DNA of 64,000 nucleotides from Sphingomonas sp. OV641 (GCF_900109205.1 NZ_FNZB01000001.1:434001-498000); one strand, 5' to 3'; positions 35,936-45,667 are shown, numbered from the stretch's first letter. Translations and numbers: made by a program. Notes: generated by a model not told the origin, from the letters alone.

Positions 35936-36781
35936 TCAGGCTTCCTTCAGCGCGAGGGCGCGGGCGTAGAGCGCCTTTCGATCGAGGCCGAGGCGCTTCG
36001 CCACCTCTCCGGCGGCCTTGGCGGCGGGGAGGCGGCTCAGCGCCTCGGCCAGCGCGGCATCCGCGTCTTCCTCGCTGGCGGGCGGCGCCTCACCGGGCGG
36101 GGCGACGACGATGACGATCTCGCCCTTGGGCGGCGCGTCGGCATAACGCTGCGCCAGCGTGGGAAGCGTGCCGGTCACGGCCTCTTCGAACTTCTTCGTG
36201 ATCTCGCGCGTGACCGCCGCCTCTCGATCGCCGAGCTGCGCCGCGAGCGCGGCAAGCGTGGCGCCGAGCCGCGGGCCGCTTTCATAGAAGATTAGGGTCG
36301 CGCGGACGGCGCCGAGTTCGTCGATGGTATCCGCGCGCGCCTTGGCCTTGGACGGCAGAAAGCCTGCGAACAGGAAGCGATCGGTCGGGAGGCCTGCAAG
36401 GGTGAGCGCGGCCACCGCGGCGCAGGGACCGGGGATCGTCACCACCGCATGGCCGGCCGCACGGGCATCGCGCACCAGCTTGTAGCCCGGATCGGAAATG
36501 AGCGGCGTTCCCGCGTCGGACACCAGCGCGATCGCCTCCGTTCCCAATCGTGCGATCAATTGCGGACGGACATGATCGGCATTGTGATCGTGATAGGGGG
36601 TCATCGGTCGCTTGATGCCGATGTGCCTTAGTAATCCAATTGTAACACGAGTGTCTTCTGCCGCGACTAGGTCCGCCCGCGACAGAATGTCGGCGGCACG
36701 TGGAGACAGGTCCCCGAGATTGCCGATCGGGGTAGCGACGATGTACAGGCCGGGGCTTAGTTTTTCCACGAGGAGTGTCAT
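35936..36781 (-). CDS. rsmI: 16S rRNA 2'-O-methyltransferase (C1402)
   Basis: 281-aa SAM-dependent methyltransferase of the tetrapyrrole-methylase fold. Family signature: GLYIVATPIGNLGDL, LSRADLVAAEDTR, LIARLGTEAIALVSDAGTP and ISDPGYKLV, then IPGPCAAVAAL. It methylates C1402 of 16S rRNA together with RsmH. The ATG at 36781 lies in the palindrome CATG, which also supplies the start codon of the divergent gene at 36780; no good Shine-Dalgarno is seen for rsmI. A GTG four codons later is an alternative. Confidence 0.94.
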   Translation of the reverse strand: MTLLVEKLSPGLYIVATPIGNLGDLSPRAADILSRADLVAAEDTRVTIGLLRHIGIKRPMTPYHDHNADHVRPQLIARLGTEAIALVSDAGTPLISDPGYKLVRDARAAGHAVVTIPGPCAAVAALTLAGLPTDRFLFAGFLPSKAKARADTIDELGAVRATLIFYESGPRLGATLAALAAQLGDREAAVTREITKKFEEAVTGTLPTLAQRYADAPPKGEIVIVVAPPGEAPPASEEDADAALAEALSRLPAAKAAGEVAKRLGLDRKALYARALALKEA

Positions 36782-37979
36782 GGCAGAGGCCGCAACCGTA
36801 TCGCAACGGGCGAATACCTTCGTCCGCGGGTTTGTCGCCGTGGCGGCGCTGCTCGTTTCCGCCTGCTCCACCGTGGTGCCGCGCGGCCCGGCCGGTCCGA
36901 CCGGCCCGACCACTGCGCCGCCCCCGGCGGCACGGCCGGACTTGGGCGTGGAGGCCGGCATCCCGCGCGACACCGCGCGCAATCGCGTCGCCCTGCTGGT
37001 GCCGCTGTCGGGAACGAACGCGGGCGTGGGCAAGAGCCTGGCCAATGCGACTCAGCTTGCCCTGCTGGACACGCGCAACGAGCAGGTCCGCATCACCAAT
37101 TACGACACCGCGACCGGCGCGGCGGCGGCGGCCCAGCGGGCTGTGGCGGATGGCGCCCAGCTGATCCTCGGCCCGTTGCTGTCCGAGGATGTGCGTGCGG
37201 TGGCTCCGATCGCGCGGCGCGCCGGTGTGCCGGTGCTGGCCTTTTCCAACGACAACAGCGTCGCTGGCGAAGGCGTGTACCTGATGGGCTACACGCCATC
37301 GCAGTCAATCGAACGCGTGGTCGAGTTCGCGCGCAGCCGCGGCGTGACGAACTTTGGCGGGCTGGTCCCCAACGCTCTATATGGCACGCGAGCATCGACT
37401 ACCTTCCTGCGCGCGGTGGAAGCCGCCGGCGGCCGGGTGGTGGCGCTGCAGACCTATGATCGCACCGCCGGCGGTGTGGGCGCGGCGGTGACCCGCATGA
37501 CCAAGGATGCGCCGTTCGACGCTGTCCTGATTGCCGATTCGAGCGGAACCGCGGCGACGGCCGTGCCGCTGCTGCGCAAGGCCAGCCCGAATGCCAAGGT
37601 GCTCGGCACCGAATTGTGGAACAGCGACAATGCTGTGGCGAGCCGGCCGGCGCTGAACGGCGCATGGTTCGCCAGCGTTTCCAACACGCTGTACCGGCAA
37701 TATGCCGCGAAGTATCGCGCGCGCTTCGGCACGGCACCCTATCGCCTGTCGAGCCTTGGCTATGATGCCGTGCTGCTGACGGCGCGCATCTCCCGCGACT
37801 GGAAGGTCGGCGCACCGTTCCCGGATACGCGGCTGCGCTCCGGCGAAGGCTATGCCGGCATCGACGGTGCCTTCCGCTTCGGCCGCGACGGCGTGGCGGA
37901 ACGCGCGCTGGAGGTGCAGGAAATCCGCAGCGGCAGCACCTCGGTCGTCTCGCCGGCGCCCGCCAGCTTCGGGCGCTGA
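36780..37979 (+). CDS. LpoA-like penicillin-binding protein activator, lipoprotein
   Basis: 399 aa. The signal sequence ends in the lipobox LLVSAC (Cys about residue 29), so it is an outer- or inner-membrane lipoprotein. After a Pro/Gly linker comes a periplasmic-binding-protein type I domain (VALLVPLSGTNAGVGKSLANA, LGPLLSEDVRAVAPIARR, FSNDNSVAGEGVYLMG). This architecture is called penicillin-binding protein activator, as in LpoA, which stimulates PBP1A. GAGGAG precedes the ATG. rsmI and lpoA are divergent neighbours in many proteobacteria, which supports the call. Confidence 0.87.
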   Translation: MAEAATVSQRANTFVRGFVAVAALLVSACSTVVPRGPAGPTGPTTAPPPAARPDLGVEAGIPRDTARNRVALLVPLSGTNAGVGKSLANATQLALLDTRNEQVRITNYDTATGAAAAAQRAVADGAQLILGPLLSEDVRAVAPIARRAGVPVLAFSNDNSVAGEGVYLMGYTPSQSIERVVEFARSRGVTNFGGLVPNALYGTRASTTFLRAVEAAGGRVVALQTYDRTAGGVGAAVTRMTKDAPFDAVLIADSSGTAATAVPLLRKASPNAKVLGTELWNSDNAVASRPALNGAWFASVSNTLYRQYAAKYRARFGTAPYRLSSLGYDAVLLTARISRDWKVGAPFPDTRLRSGEGYAGIDGAFRFGRDGVAERALEVQEIRSGSTSVVSPAPASFGR

Positions 37980-38025
37980 CGGGTAATCTTTCAACACGTT
38001 ACCTTTCCTACAAGGATCATCTCTG

Positions 38026-38670
38026 ATGTTCGCCTGGTTCCAGCGCCTCCTTCCGAAGCGCGGCAATTTCTTCGAGCTGTTCGATGCGCACGCAGCCGTC
38101 ACGCTGCGCGCGGCGGAGGCGACCACCCGGCTGTTCGCCGGCGATACCAACCCCGAGAAGATCATCGCCGAGGTGAAGGACCTGGAGCATCAGGCGGACG
38201 AAATCACCCGCACCGTGCTGCAGACCGTTCGGATCACGTTTCTGACGCCGTTCGATCGCAGCGCGATCAGCGACCTGATCGGATCGATGGATGACGCGAT
38301 CGACGCCATGGATGCCGCGCTGACCGCGGTCAGCCTGTATGGCGTGCGCAGCTTCACGCCGGACATGCACCAGATGGCGAGCAGCATGACCGAAGCGGCC
38401 GCCGTGACCGTGGAGGCGATGCAATTGCTGCGCGATGTGGCGCGCAACGGCCCCCGCATCCACCAGCTGACCGAGCGACTCGTCCAGCTGGAAGGCGAGG
38501 CGGACGCAATGCACGAGCGTGGGCTGAAGCGCCTGTTCGAGCATTACCATGGCGGCGATGCGATGCAGTTCGTCGTCGAGCGCGAGATCTACAAGCATCT
38601 CGAAAAGATCTCCGACGCGTTCGAGGACGTGGCGAACGAGATCGACGGCATCGTCATCGATCACGCCTGA
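38026..38670 (+). CDS. DUF47 family PhoU-like protein
   Basis: 214-aa all-helical protein (FELFDAHAAVTLRAAEATTRL, LEHQADEITRTVLQTV, KHLEKISDAFEDVANEIDGI) with the PhoU-like repeat and E/D-rich metal-binding turns. In this family it accompanies PiT transporters and probably controls phosphate uptake. The PiT gene follows 15 bases later, so this is an operon. Confidence 0.92.
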   Translation: MFAWFQRLLPKRGNFFELFDAHAAVTLRAAEATTRLFAGDTNPEKIIAEVKDLEHQADEITRTVLQTVRITFLTPFDRSAISDLIGSMDDAIDAMDAALTAVSLYGVRSFTPDMHQMASSMTEAAAVTVEAMQLLRDVARNGPRIHQLTERLVQLEGEADAMHERGLKRLFEHYHGGDAMQFVVEREIYKHLEKISDAFEDVANEIDGIVIDHA

Positions 38671-38685
38671 GCGATCCAGCCTCAC

Positions 38686-39699
38686 ATGCATGAGCTTGCT
38701 CTCCCGCTGCTGATCGGATTGATCGCCCTGGCACTGGCGTTCGATTTCCTGAACGGCCTGCATGACGCCGCCAACTCAATCGCAACAGTGGTCGCCACCC
38801 GCCTGCTGACGCCCGTTCAGGCGGTGGTGTTCGCGGCCTTTTTCAACTTTGCCGCCTATTTCCTGACGCTTGCCGTGCCCGGTTTGCACGCCGTCGCCGA
38901 AACGATCGGCAAGGGGCTGATCGACCAGGATGTCGTGACCCCCGCCGTGATCTTCGGTGCGCTGGGCGGAGCCATGTTCTGGAACATCGTGACCTGGCAG
39001 AAGGGCATTCCCTCTTCTTCCAGCCACGCCCTGGTTGGCGGTCTGGTCGGGGCCGGCGTGACTCATGCCAGCGTCAACAGCATCCATGTGGGCGGGCTTA
39101 CCAAGACCCTGCTGGCGATCGTGGTGTCGCCCACGCTCGGCATGATCCTCGCCATGCTGGTGATGCTGGCGAGCAGCTGGGCCTTGCGGCGCCGCACGGC
39201 GCGGCAGGCGGAAACCAGCTTCCGTGCGCTGCACCTCGTATCATCCGCGGCTTACTCGCTGAGCCACGGCCTGAACGATGCGCAGAAGACCATGGGGATC
39301 ATCACGGTGCTGCTTTATTCGACCGGTTATCTGACCGGCGAATTCGAGGTGCCGCACTGGGTGGCGATCAGCTGCTATGTCGCGATTGGCCTCGGCACGC
39401 TGTCTGGCGGCTGGAAGATCATCGAGACGATGGGCTCGCGGATCACCAAATTGTCCCAGCACCAGGGTTTCAGCGCATCGACCGGTGGCTCGATCGTGCT
39501 GTTCACCGCATCCGCGATGGGCATTCCGGTATCCACCACGCACACGATCACCGGCGCCATCATCGGTGCCGGCGTTGCGCGGCGGACCTCCGCCGTCCGC
39601 TGGGGCACCGCCAGCAGCGTGGTGGTCGCTTGGATCATCACCATCCCCTGCTCCGCAGCGGTGGGCGCAGCCTTTTACGCGCTGACCTTGCTGTTCTGA
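38686..39699 (+). CDS. Inorganic phosphate transporter, PiT family
   Basis: 337-aa polytopic membrane protein with the two PiT signature repeats: FDFLNGLHDAANSIATVVATR near the N-terminus and LSHGLNDAQKTMGIITVLL in the second half, plus VSTTHTITGAIIGAGV. These are the phosphate-binding GxNDxxN-type repeats. Proton- or metal-phosphate symport across the inner membrane. Directly after the DUF47 gene. Confidence 0.93.
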   Translation: MHELALPLLIGLIALALAFDFLNGLHDAANSIATVVATRLLTPVQAVVFAAFFNFAAYFLTLAVPGLHAVAETIGKGLIDQDVVTPAVIFGALGGAMFWNIVTWQKGIPSSSSHALVGGLVGAGVTHASVNSIHVGGLTKTLLAIVVSPTLGMILAMLVMLASSWALRRRTARQAETSFRALHLVSSAAYSLSHGLNDAQKTMGIITVLLYSTGYLTGEFEVPHWVAISCYVAIGLGTLSGGWKIIETMGSRITKLSQHQGFSASTGGSIVLFTASAMGIPVSTTHTITGAIIGAGVARRTSAVRWGTASSVVVAWIITIPCSAAVGAAFYALTLLF

Positions 39700-39724
39700 T
39701 CGACAAGGAAGCGCCCGGGCCGCC

Positions 39725-40027
39725 TCATTCGAGCAGCTTGGGTGCTTCCTTCTGAAGCTTGGCGCGGATCTTGTCCGAGAACATCGCCAGGAAGGCCGGC
39801 AGCTCGAACGTGGCATGGACGTTCGCGTCGCTGATATCGAGCCGGGCGGCGACCCTTTGGCCAAGCCCTTCCACCGTGAAGTGAAGCGTATTTCCCTGCC
39901 AGCGATGCTCCGTCACGGCGCCGCCGGGTATGAAGTCGGCGAGCTTGCCGAAGCTGCTACCGATGCGCTCCTTGGCGGGGGCGGTGCCGAGCGTGTGGGG
40001 AATATCAACCTCGATCGGGGCGGTCAC
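39725..40027 (-). CDS. Polyhydroxyalkanoic acid system family protein
   Basis: 100-aa small protein with [13 protein letters not shown] near the start, the core [23 protein letters not shown] and an alpha-helical C-terminus, as in the PHA-granule-associated small proteins (PHA_gran_rgn). It probably affects granule formation; a phaC or phaP gene is not in the window. Overlaps the end of the VOC gene by four bases (ATGA). Confidence 0.82.
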   Translation of the reverse strand: MTAPIEVDIPHTLGTAPAKERIGSSFGKLADFIPGGAVTEHRWQGNTLHFTVEGLGQRVAARLDISDANVHATFELPAFLAMFSDKIRAKLQKEAPKLLE

Positions 40028-40470
40028 TGAGCGGTCTCCTGCGGCGCGAGCTCCGTGGCAAAGAGCTGGGCGTCGTCGGCAAACGCCTTGAACTCAAGCG
40101 CGTTGCCGGACGGATCGCGGAAGAACATGGTTGCCTGCTCGCCGGGCTGCCCCTTGAACCGGACGTGCGGGGCGATGCCGAAGCTGATGCCGGCCTGCTC
40201 CACGCGCGCCGACAACGCTTCCCAGTCGGCCATCGTCAGCACTACGCCGAAATGCGGCACGGGCACGTCGTGGCCGTCGACCGGATTGCTGGTGCCGCCC
40301 GGGCGGGCGTTCGGATCGAGGTGTGCGACGATCTGATGCCCGCCAAGATCGAAATCGATCCAGTGATCGCTGGAGCGGCCTTCACGACAACCGAGCACGT
40401 CGCCGTAGAAGGCGCGCGCTGCGGCGAGATCGTGCACGGGAAAGGCGAGGTGGAAGGGGCGAAGTGTCAT
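40024..40470 (-). CDS. VOC family (glyoxalase-fold) protein
   Basis: 148-aa metal-binding vicinal oxygen chelate protein with the paired beta-alpha-beta-beta-beta motifs: [20 protein letters not shown] at the start (His7-like ligand), [34 protein letters not shown] and the C-terminal [15 protein letters not shown] with the glutamate ligand. Likely a dioxygenase or lyase, substrate unknown. Start at 40470 chosen from the family alignment; the frame runs further upstream in nonhomologous text. Confidence 0.87.
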   Translation of the reverse strand: MTLRPFHLAFPVHDLAAARAFYGDVLGCREGRSSDHWIDFDLGGHQIVAHLDPNARPGGTSNPVDGHDVPVPHFGVVLTMADWEALSARVEQAGISFGIAPHVRFKGQPGEQATMFFRDPSGNALEFKAFADDAQLFATELAPQETAQ

Positions 40471-40632
40471 GCGGCAGTGATACACGATCCTTACCGGAAG
40501 CGGAAAGGGGCGCGACAAGGAATGCGAACGGGCTTGCGAAGCGGCGCCGGCGCGCTGACTGACGCTGGAGACGGACAAGTTTCCTCCATCGGCCATTTCC
40601 CGCGGCCCCGCATCTTTGGTAGCGGGCCGGCG

Positions 40633-42186
40633 ATGACCTTGTCCTTCCTGTCCCGCCGGCCGGCGCTTGCCTCCCTTTTGCTGGGAGCGGCGGCAGCCTG
40701 CGGCTTTGCGCCCCTGCAACTCTGGTGGCTGACGATCGCCTGTTTCGCCGCCTGGATGGGGATCGTGCACCGGGCGCCGACCCTGAAGGCGGCCTTGTGG
40801 AGCGGCTGGGCGTTCGGCGTCGGCAACTTCACGATCAACAACAACTGGTTCCAGCACGCGTTTGATTTTCAGGACAAGATGCCGCCCGTGCTGGGCTATG
40901 TCGCGCCGCTGGCGCTGGCGCTCTACCTTGCGGTGTATCCGGCGCTCGCGGCCGGGCTTGCCTGGCGGCTGCGGGGGTTCAGGCCGGGCGCCAGCTATGT
41001 GCTGGCGTTCGCGGCGGCGTGGATCGTCAGCGAGTGGCTGCGCAGCGTGATGTTCACAGGCTATGCCTGGGATCCCCTGAGCGTGATCTGGATACCAGTG
41101 CAGCCGGTGGCGCATGGAGCCGCGTGGGTGGGTACCTATGCGCTGTCCGGCCTGACCGTACTGCTTGCCGGGACGCTGCTGCTGGTGCCGCGCCGGCCAG
41201 CGTCAGGCGTCGCGATCGTCGTCGTGGTCGCGGCGCTGCTCGGTGCGCAATGGCTGAGCTATAACGACGGCGCACCGGTTGCCGCCGTGCGTGCGGATCA
41301 GCCGCGCGTGCGCGTCGTTCAGCCCAACGTGCCGCAGGATGCGCGTGGCGAAAGCGATGGGGAGATGATGCTCGCCAAGCTGTCCCAGCTTTCGGGGACG
41401 CCCGGCCCCGCGCCACGGCTGATCGTCTGGCCGGAAGGGGTAATCCGGGACTATCTGGAGGACGGATATCCCGATTACGCTTATGGATCCGATCCGTTCT
41501 GGCTACGCTGGCGCATGGCGCGATTGCTGGGCCCGCGCGACATGCTGCTGACCGGCGGCACCGCCCTGCAGTTCGACAAGGCGGGCAACGCCGTGACCGC
41601 GACCAATTCGGTGTTTGCGGTCGACCCGCGCGCGCGGCTAGGCAAGGAGCGGTACGACAAGGCGCATCTGGTGCCTTATGGCGAATACCTCCCCATGCCC
41701 TGGTTGCTGAAGCGGCTGGGGCTGGATCGGCTGGTGCCGGGGGCGATGGACTTTGCGGAAGGGCCCGGGCCGCGTGCACTGGGAGTTCCCGGCTTTGGCG
41801 CGATCGGCGTCCAGATCTGTTACGAGATCATCTTCTCGGGGCAAGTGGTGGATCCGGCAGCGCGTCCGCGCCTGATCTTCAACCCGTCTAACGATGCCTG
41901 GTTCGGCAAATGGGGGCCGCCGCAGCATCTGGCGCAAGCGCGGATGCGGGCGATCGAGGAGGGGCTGCCGGTTATCCGCGCAACGCCCAATGGCATCTCC
42001 GCGGTGATCGCCGCGGACGGCCGGCTGATCGCCACCGTTCCGCATGAACAGGCCGGCGCGATCGAGGTACCGCTTCCCGAACCGGCGCCACCCACGCTGT
42101 TCTCCAGGTTGGGCAATTGGCTCGCCGCCATTGTCGCCATTCTGCTGGGCGGCACAGCCATTGCCATTCGCCGCCGGCCACGATAG
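40633..42186 (+). CDS. lnt: Apolipoprotein N-acyltransferase
   Basis: 517-aa inner-membrane enzyme that N-acylates the lipid-modified cysteine of lipoproteins. N-terminal hydrophobic region with several transmembrane helices, then a nitrilase-like periplasmic domain with the catalytic triad Glu268 (WPEGVI), Lys343 ([13 protein letters not shown]) and Cys396 (VQICYEIIF), matching E. coli E267/K335/C387. C-terminal helix. The start is ATG at 40633, where the hydrophobic helix begins; the frame is open farther upstream by chance. Confidence 0.94.
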   Translation: MTLSFLSRRPALASLLLGAAAACGFAPLQLWWLTIACFAAWMGIVHRAPTLKAALWSGWAFGVGNFTINNNWFQHAFDFQDKMPPVLGYVAPLALALYLAVYPALAAGLAWRLRGFRPGASYVLAFAAAWIVSEWLRSVMFTGYAWDPLSVIWIPVQPVAHGAAWVGTYALSGLTVLLAGTLLLVPRRPASGVAIVVVVAALLGAQWLSYNDGAPVAAVRADQPRVRVVQPNVPQDARGESDGEMMLAKLSQLSGTPGPAPRLIVWPEGVIRDYLEDGYPDYAYGSDPFWLRWRMARLLGPRDMLLTGGTALQFDKAGNAVTATNSVFAVDPRARLGKERYDKAHLVPYGEYLPMPWLLKRLGLDRLVPGAMDFAEGPGPRALGVPGFGAIGVQICYEIIFSGQVVDPAARPRLIFNPSNDAWFGKWGPPQHLAQARMRAIEEGLPVIRATPNGISAVIAADGRLIATVPHEQAGAIEVPLPEPAPPTLFSRLGNWLAAIVAILLGGTAIAIRRRPR

Positions 42187-42188
42187 GC

Positions 42189-42208
42189 ATATAAAGCTAT
42201 CTTTATAT
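42189..42208. promoter_or_regulatory. AT-rich palindrome before metK, likely operator
   Basis: Perfect 8-bp inverted repeat ATATAAAG-CTAT-CTTTATAT in otherwise GC-rich sequence, between the lnt stop and metK. Spacing and position suggest a regulator site. ArsR-type regulators of the methionine cycle (SahR-like) bind comparable AT-rich palindromes, so this is a candidate operator controlling S-adenosylmethionine synthesis; the regulator is not in the window. Confidence 0.55.
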
Positions 42209-42240
42209 CCTTATCTCATCAGAACTCAGGCGGAGTGATC

Positions 42241-43449
42241 ATGCGCCAATCGTACCTTTTCACCAGCGAATCCGTCAGCGAGGGCCATCCCGACAAGGTG
42301 GCGGACCAGATTTCCGACGCGATCGTCGATCTGTTCCTGTCCAAGGATCCCGAGGCACGCATTGCCTGCGAAACGCTGACGACCACGCAGCTCGTGGTGC
42401 TGGCGGGCGAGATCCGCTGCAAGGGCGTGTACGAGAACGGCGCCTGGGCCGCCGGTGCGGAGGAAGAGATCGAGGCCACCGTGCGCAACACGGTGAAGCG
42501 CATCGGCTATGAGCAGGACGGCTTCCACTGGGAGACGCTGCGCTTCGAGAACAACCTGCACGGCCAGTCGGCGCATATCGCGCAGGGCGTGGACGCGAGC
42601 GGCAACAAGGACGAAGGCGCCGGCGACCAGGGCATCATGTTCGGCTTCGCTTGTGACGAGACGCCCGACCTGATGCCGGCCACGCTCTATTATAGCCACC
42701 GCATCCTGCACCGCATGGCGCAGGACCGTCATTCGGGCGCGGCGCCGTTCCTGGAGCCGGATGCCAAGAGCCAGGTGACGCTTCGCTTCGAGAACGGCAA
42801 GCCGGTCGCCTGCACCGCGATCGTCGTGTCGACCCAGCATGCCAAGGGCTATGACAAGGGCGAGCAGGAAGCCGAGCTTCACGCTTATGTGAAGAAGGTG
42901 GTGGCGGACCTCCTGCCGGCCGAGCTGCTGTCGGACAGCACGGTTTACCACATCAACCCGACCGGCAGCTTCGAGATCGGCGGCCCGGACGGCGATGCTG
43001 GCCTGACCGGTCGCAAGATCATCGTCGACACCTACGGCGGCGCATCGCCGCATGGCGGCGGCGCGTTCAGCGGCAAGGATCCGACCAAGGTGGACCGGTC
43101 GGCCGCTTATATCACGCGCTATCTGGCGAAGAACATCGTTGCCGCTGGCCTTGCCAAGCGTTGCACGATCCAGCTCGCCTATGCGATCGGCGTGGCCAAG
43201 CCGCTGTCGCTCTACGTCGATACGCACGGCACCGGCACGGTGGGTGACGACAAGATCGAGGCGGCAATCGCCGGCATCGAAAAGCTGGGCGGCATGACCC
43301 CGCGCGGCATCCGCACGCACCTGGGCCTCAACAAGCCGATCTATGAGCGGACCGCCGCTTACGGTCACTTCGGCCGCGATCCCGATGGTGACTTCTTCCC
43401 GTGGGAGAAGCTTGACCTGGTGGACGATCTGAAGGCCGCTCTGGCCTGA
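42241..43449 (+). CDS. metK: S-adenosylmethionine synthetase
   Basis: 402-aa enzyme making S-adenosylmethionine from methionine and ATP. Signature segments: [22 protein letters not shown] at the N-terminus, [12 protein letters not shown], and the second signature [19 protein letters not shown]. Start ATG at 42241 has GGAG five bases upstream; the in-frame GTG at 42235 is less likely. Single gene with an AT-rich palindrome upstream and a strong terminator downstream. Confidence 0.98.
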   Translation: MRQSYLFTSESVSEGHPDKVADQISDAIVDLFLSKDPEARIACETLTTTQLVVLAGEIRCKGVYENGAWAAGAEEEIEATVRNTVKRIGYEQDGFHWETLRFENNLHGQSAHIAQGVDASGNKDEGAGDQGIMFGFACDETPDLMPATLYYSHRILHRMAQDRHSGAAPFLEPDAKSQVTLRFENGKPVACTAIVVSTQHAKGYDKGEQEAELHAYVKKVVADLLPAELLSDSTVYHINPTGSFEIGGPDGDAGLTGRKIIVDTYGGASPHGGGAFSGKDPTKVDRSAAYITRYLAKNIVAAGLAKRCTIQLAYAIGVAKPLSLYVDTHGTGTVGDDKIEAAIAGIEKLGGMTPRGIRTHLGLNKPIYERTAAYGHFGRDPDGDFFPWEKLDLVDDLKAALA

Positions 43450-43464
43450 GCCATATGTCGTCTT

Positions 43465-43488
43465 GCCCCGGCCGATCATGGCCGGGGC
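43465..43488 (+). terminator. Terminator after metK
   Basis: Perfect 9-bp stem GCCCCGGCC / GGCCGGGGC, six-base loop, about 15 bases after the metK stop. Confidence 0.7.
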
Positions 43489-43564
43489 GAGAAGGTTGGC
43501 TGCTTTTACAAGTGGAATGGCGCGCGGCCGCTTCAAGCTGCGCCGACGTTCCGCCGCCTGCTCG

Positions 43565-44209
43565 TCAGCTTGGATGTGCCTCCGCTTCGGCCAGCGCCGC
43601 GCCCTCCGTGCGCTGCTCCCGCGCGCGATCGATCCGGCGCTCCGCTGCGTCGACGATCACGCCGGCGATCCGCTCCGCCGTCCAGCCGATGAGCGCGCCG
43701 ATCGCGACATCCGTAGGGTAATGAGCGCCGCGCGGCAGCTGAACGCCGGCGATCGCGGCGGCGCTGGTTCGGGCCGGAAGCGCCAGTTGCGGTGTTGTTC
43801 GCGCAACCGCCTCCGCAACGCTCACCGCGCCGGCCGTATGGCCGGACGGGAAGGAATTGAATTCGGTATCGCTGGCGCCCTTGCCGGCGCCGACTTTGGC
43901 CTCACCGTCCATTAGTGCGCGTCCGGGACGGGCGCGATCGACCGAGCGCTTCAGGATCGTCTTGCCGCCCGTTGCCAGCGCATGGGCCAGCAGCATCCGC
44001 GCGCCGGTGCGCGTCACGTCGCGGCGACGGAGCACCAGGCCGGCCGCGATCGTCGCAAGCGACAGGGCAACGAGCGGCGGCTGATCCGCAATCTCGCTGG
44101 CGGCGCCCAGCAGGGCGATGGGCTTGCGCTCGGCCGCAGCCGCGACCGATCCCACCAGATCATGTTCGGCCTCGGCGATCTTCTTCGCCTTTTTCTTGTT
44201 CTTTCCCAT
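43565..44209 (-). CDS. PAP2-family phosphatase
   Basis: 214-aa phosphatidic-acid-phosphatase-like protein with the acid-phosphatase superfamily motifs in order: KRSVDRARP, FPSGHTAGAVSVAE and GVQLPRGAHYPTDVAIG (R-x5-H-x3-D). N-terminal half moderately hydrophobic. It may dephosphorylate membrane lipids or undecaprenyl pyrophosphate. The N-terminus is strongly basic (MGKNKKKAKKIAEAEHD), unusual for an integral membrane enzyme and perhaps for peripheral anchoring. Divergent from trmB. Confidence 0.85.
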   Translation of the reverse strand: MGKNKKKAKKIAEAEHDLVGSVAAAAERKPIALLGAASEIADQPPLVALSLATIAAGLVLRRRDVTRTGARMLLAHALATGGKTILKRSVDRARPGRALMDGEAKVGAGKGASDTEFNSFPSGHTAGAVSVAEAVARTTPQLALPARTSAAAIAGVQLPRGAHYPTDVAIGALIGWTAERIAGVIVDAAERRIDRAREQRTEGAALAEAEAHPS

Positions 44210-44274
44210 GGCCAGCGGTGAACGATGCTTGTGCCGCTTTGCTCCGCGCGGGAGTGACGCTATCGCCCCCGCCG

Positions 44275-44955
44275 ATGAACGATCCCGCTACCATCCGCCG
44301 GCTCTATGGCCGTGCCCAGGGCCATAAGTTGCGCAAGGGACAGGCGGCGCTTGTCGAAGACCTGTTGCCAAAGGTGGCGGTGCCCGAGGAAGGGCCGATC
44401 GACGCCGCTCGCCTGTTCGGCGACGATCGGCCGTTGCGGCTGGAGATCGGCTTTGGCGCGGGCGAGCATCTGGCGGGGCAGGCCGCCGCCCGACCTGAGG
44501 CCGGCTTCATCGGCTGCGAGCCGTTTCTCAACGGCGTGGTGGGCGCGCTGGGCCACATTCGCGACGAGGCGCTGAGCAACGTGCGGCTCTACATGGGTGA
44601 CGCGCTGGCGGTTGTCGAACGCTTGCCCGACGAGTCGCTGGACGCCGTTTACCTGCTCCATCCCGATCCCTGGCCCAAGGCGCGCCACGCCAAGAGGCGG
44701 ATGATGAACCATGGGCCGCTGGACCTAATCGCCGCCAAGCTGAAGCCGGGCGCGGAGTTCCGGCTCGGCACGGATGACCCGACTTATTGCCGCTGGTCGA
44801 TGATGGTGATGGCGCAGCGACAGGACTTCACCTGGCTGGCGAGCCGTCCGGGTGATTTCCTGGAGCGGCCCGCCGACTGGCCGGAGACACGCTACGAACG
44901 CAAGGCGCGCCGGCAGGGGCATGAGGTTTGGTACTTCCGCTACCGTCGGAACTAA
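44275..44955 (+). CDS. trmB: tRNA (guanine-N7-)-methyltransferase
   Basis: 226-aa SAM-dependent enzyme modifying G46 of tRNA. Family sequence: RLEIGFGAGEHLAGQAAARP (SAM loop), GCEPFLNGVVGAL, YLLHPDPWPKARHAKRRM (conserved HPDPWPKxRHxKRR) and TDDPTYCRWSMMVM. Start at ATG 44275; the frame runs upstream through nonhomologous sequence. Typical length. Confidence 0.96.
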   Translation: MNDPATIRRLYGRAQGHKLRKGQAALVEDLLPKVAVPEEGPIDAARLFGDDRPLRLEIGFGAGEHLAGQAAARPEAGFIGCEPFLNGVVGALGHIRDEALSNVRLYMGDALAVVERLPDESLDAVYLLHPDPWPKARHAKRRMMNHGPLDLIAAKLKPGAEFRLGTDDPTYCRWSMMVMAQRQDFTWLASRPGDFLERPADWPETRYERKARRQGHEVWYFRYRRN

Positions 44956-44971
44956 GCACCTCAGCGCGGGA

Positions 44972-45541
44972 TCACCGGATCGCGCGGGATCCGGCACCGG
45001 CGCCCGGCACATAAGCGTCGATCAGCGCGCCGACATAGTCCGGGCTGTCGGACGTGAGATTTTCATGCGGCCGTCCCGGGGCGTAGATGAAACCGTGCAC
45101 CTTGTAGACGGTGCCGCCGAGGCCGTTCGAGTCGCGGAACCAGACCTTCACCTCGCTCCAGTCATTGTTCTTGCTGACGTCAAAGACGGTTACGTCCTGC
45201 TCGGCGTGGCCGCGTTCCCCATCGAAGCGCGACCAATTGGCATGGGTGAGCATCAGCACGCGCGACTCGACGATCCGGCTGACCACGGCGACATGGCCCA
45301 GCGGCAGCCGGGCCTGACGCGCAAATGCGATGACGGACCCGACCCGCGGGCGCTCGCCACGATCATAGCGTTCCGTGGCCTGATCCCACCAGGTCCATGC
45401 GTCGCCATAGATCTGGATGCCCGATGCCTGCCGCGCGAAGGGCACGCACTGCCCGACATAATCCAGCAGCGAGCGGGCCTGGGCAGGCGCAGCAAGGGCA
45501 CAGGCCAGTGCGGCGGCGGTCACAAGAATACGCTTCATCAC
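44972..45541 (-). CDS. Secreted CHAP-domain protein
   Basis: 189 aa with a Sec signal peptide (MMKRILVTAAALACALA...AQA, cleavage near residue 22). CHAP catalytic residues: Cys32 in QCVPFAR and His83 in LGHVAVVS, with a polar partner near THANWSR (residues 99-105). CHAP domains are amidases or endopeptidases of peptidoglycan or glutathionylspermidine. With no substrate-binding domain it is probably a small periplasmic cell-wall hydrolase. Single gene, convergent with trmB. Confidence 0.85.
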   Translation of the reverse strand: MMKRILVTAAALACALAAPAQARSLLDYVGQCVPFARQASGIQIYGDAWTWWDQATERYDRGERPRVGSVIAFARQARLPLGHVAVVSRIVESRVLMLTHANWSRFDGERGHAEQDVTVFDVSKNNDWSEVKVWFRDSNGLGGTVYKVHGFIYAPGRPHENLTSDSPDYVGALIDAYVPGAGAGSRAIR

Positions 45542-45667
45542 GCCTCGAACTATCCGGACGAATTGTCTGACACGTTGCCGAACGCGATTAACAAAGGCTT
45601 ACGGCCGCCGTTAGCATGTTGATCCGCCAGCGTAATGATCGGGCGCTCACCTAGCCTGAGTGCGCTT

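Noticed and set aside
42187..42240. SAM-II or SAM/SAH riboswitch before metK
   Set aside because: The 54-base leader is too short and lacks the pseudoknot pattern; only a simple palindrome is seen.
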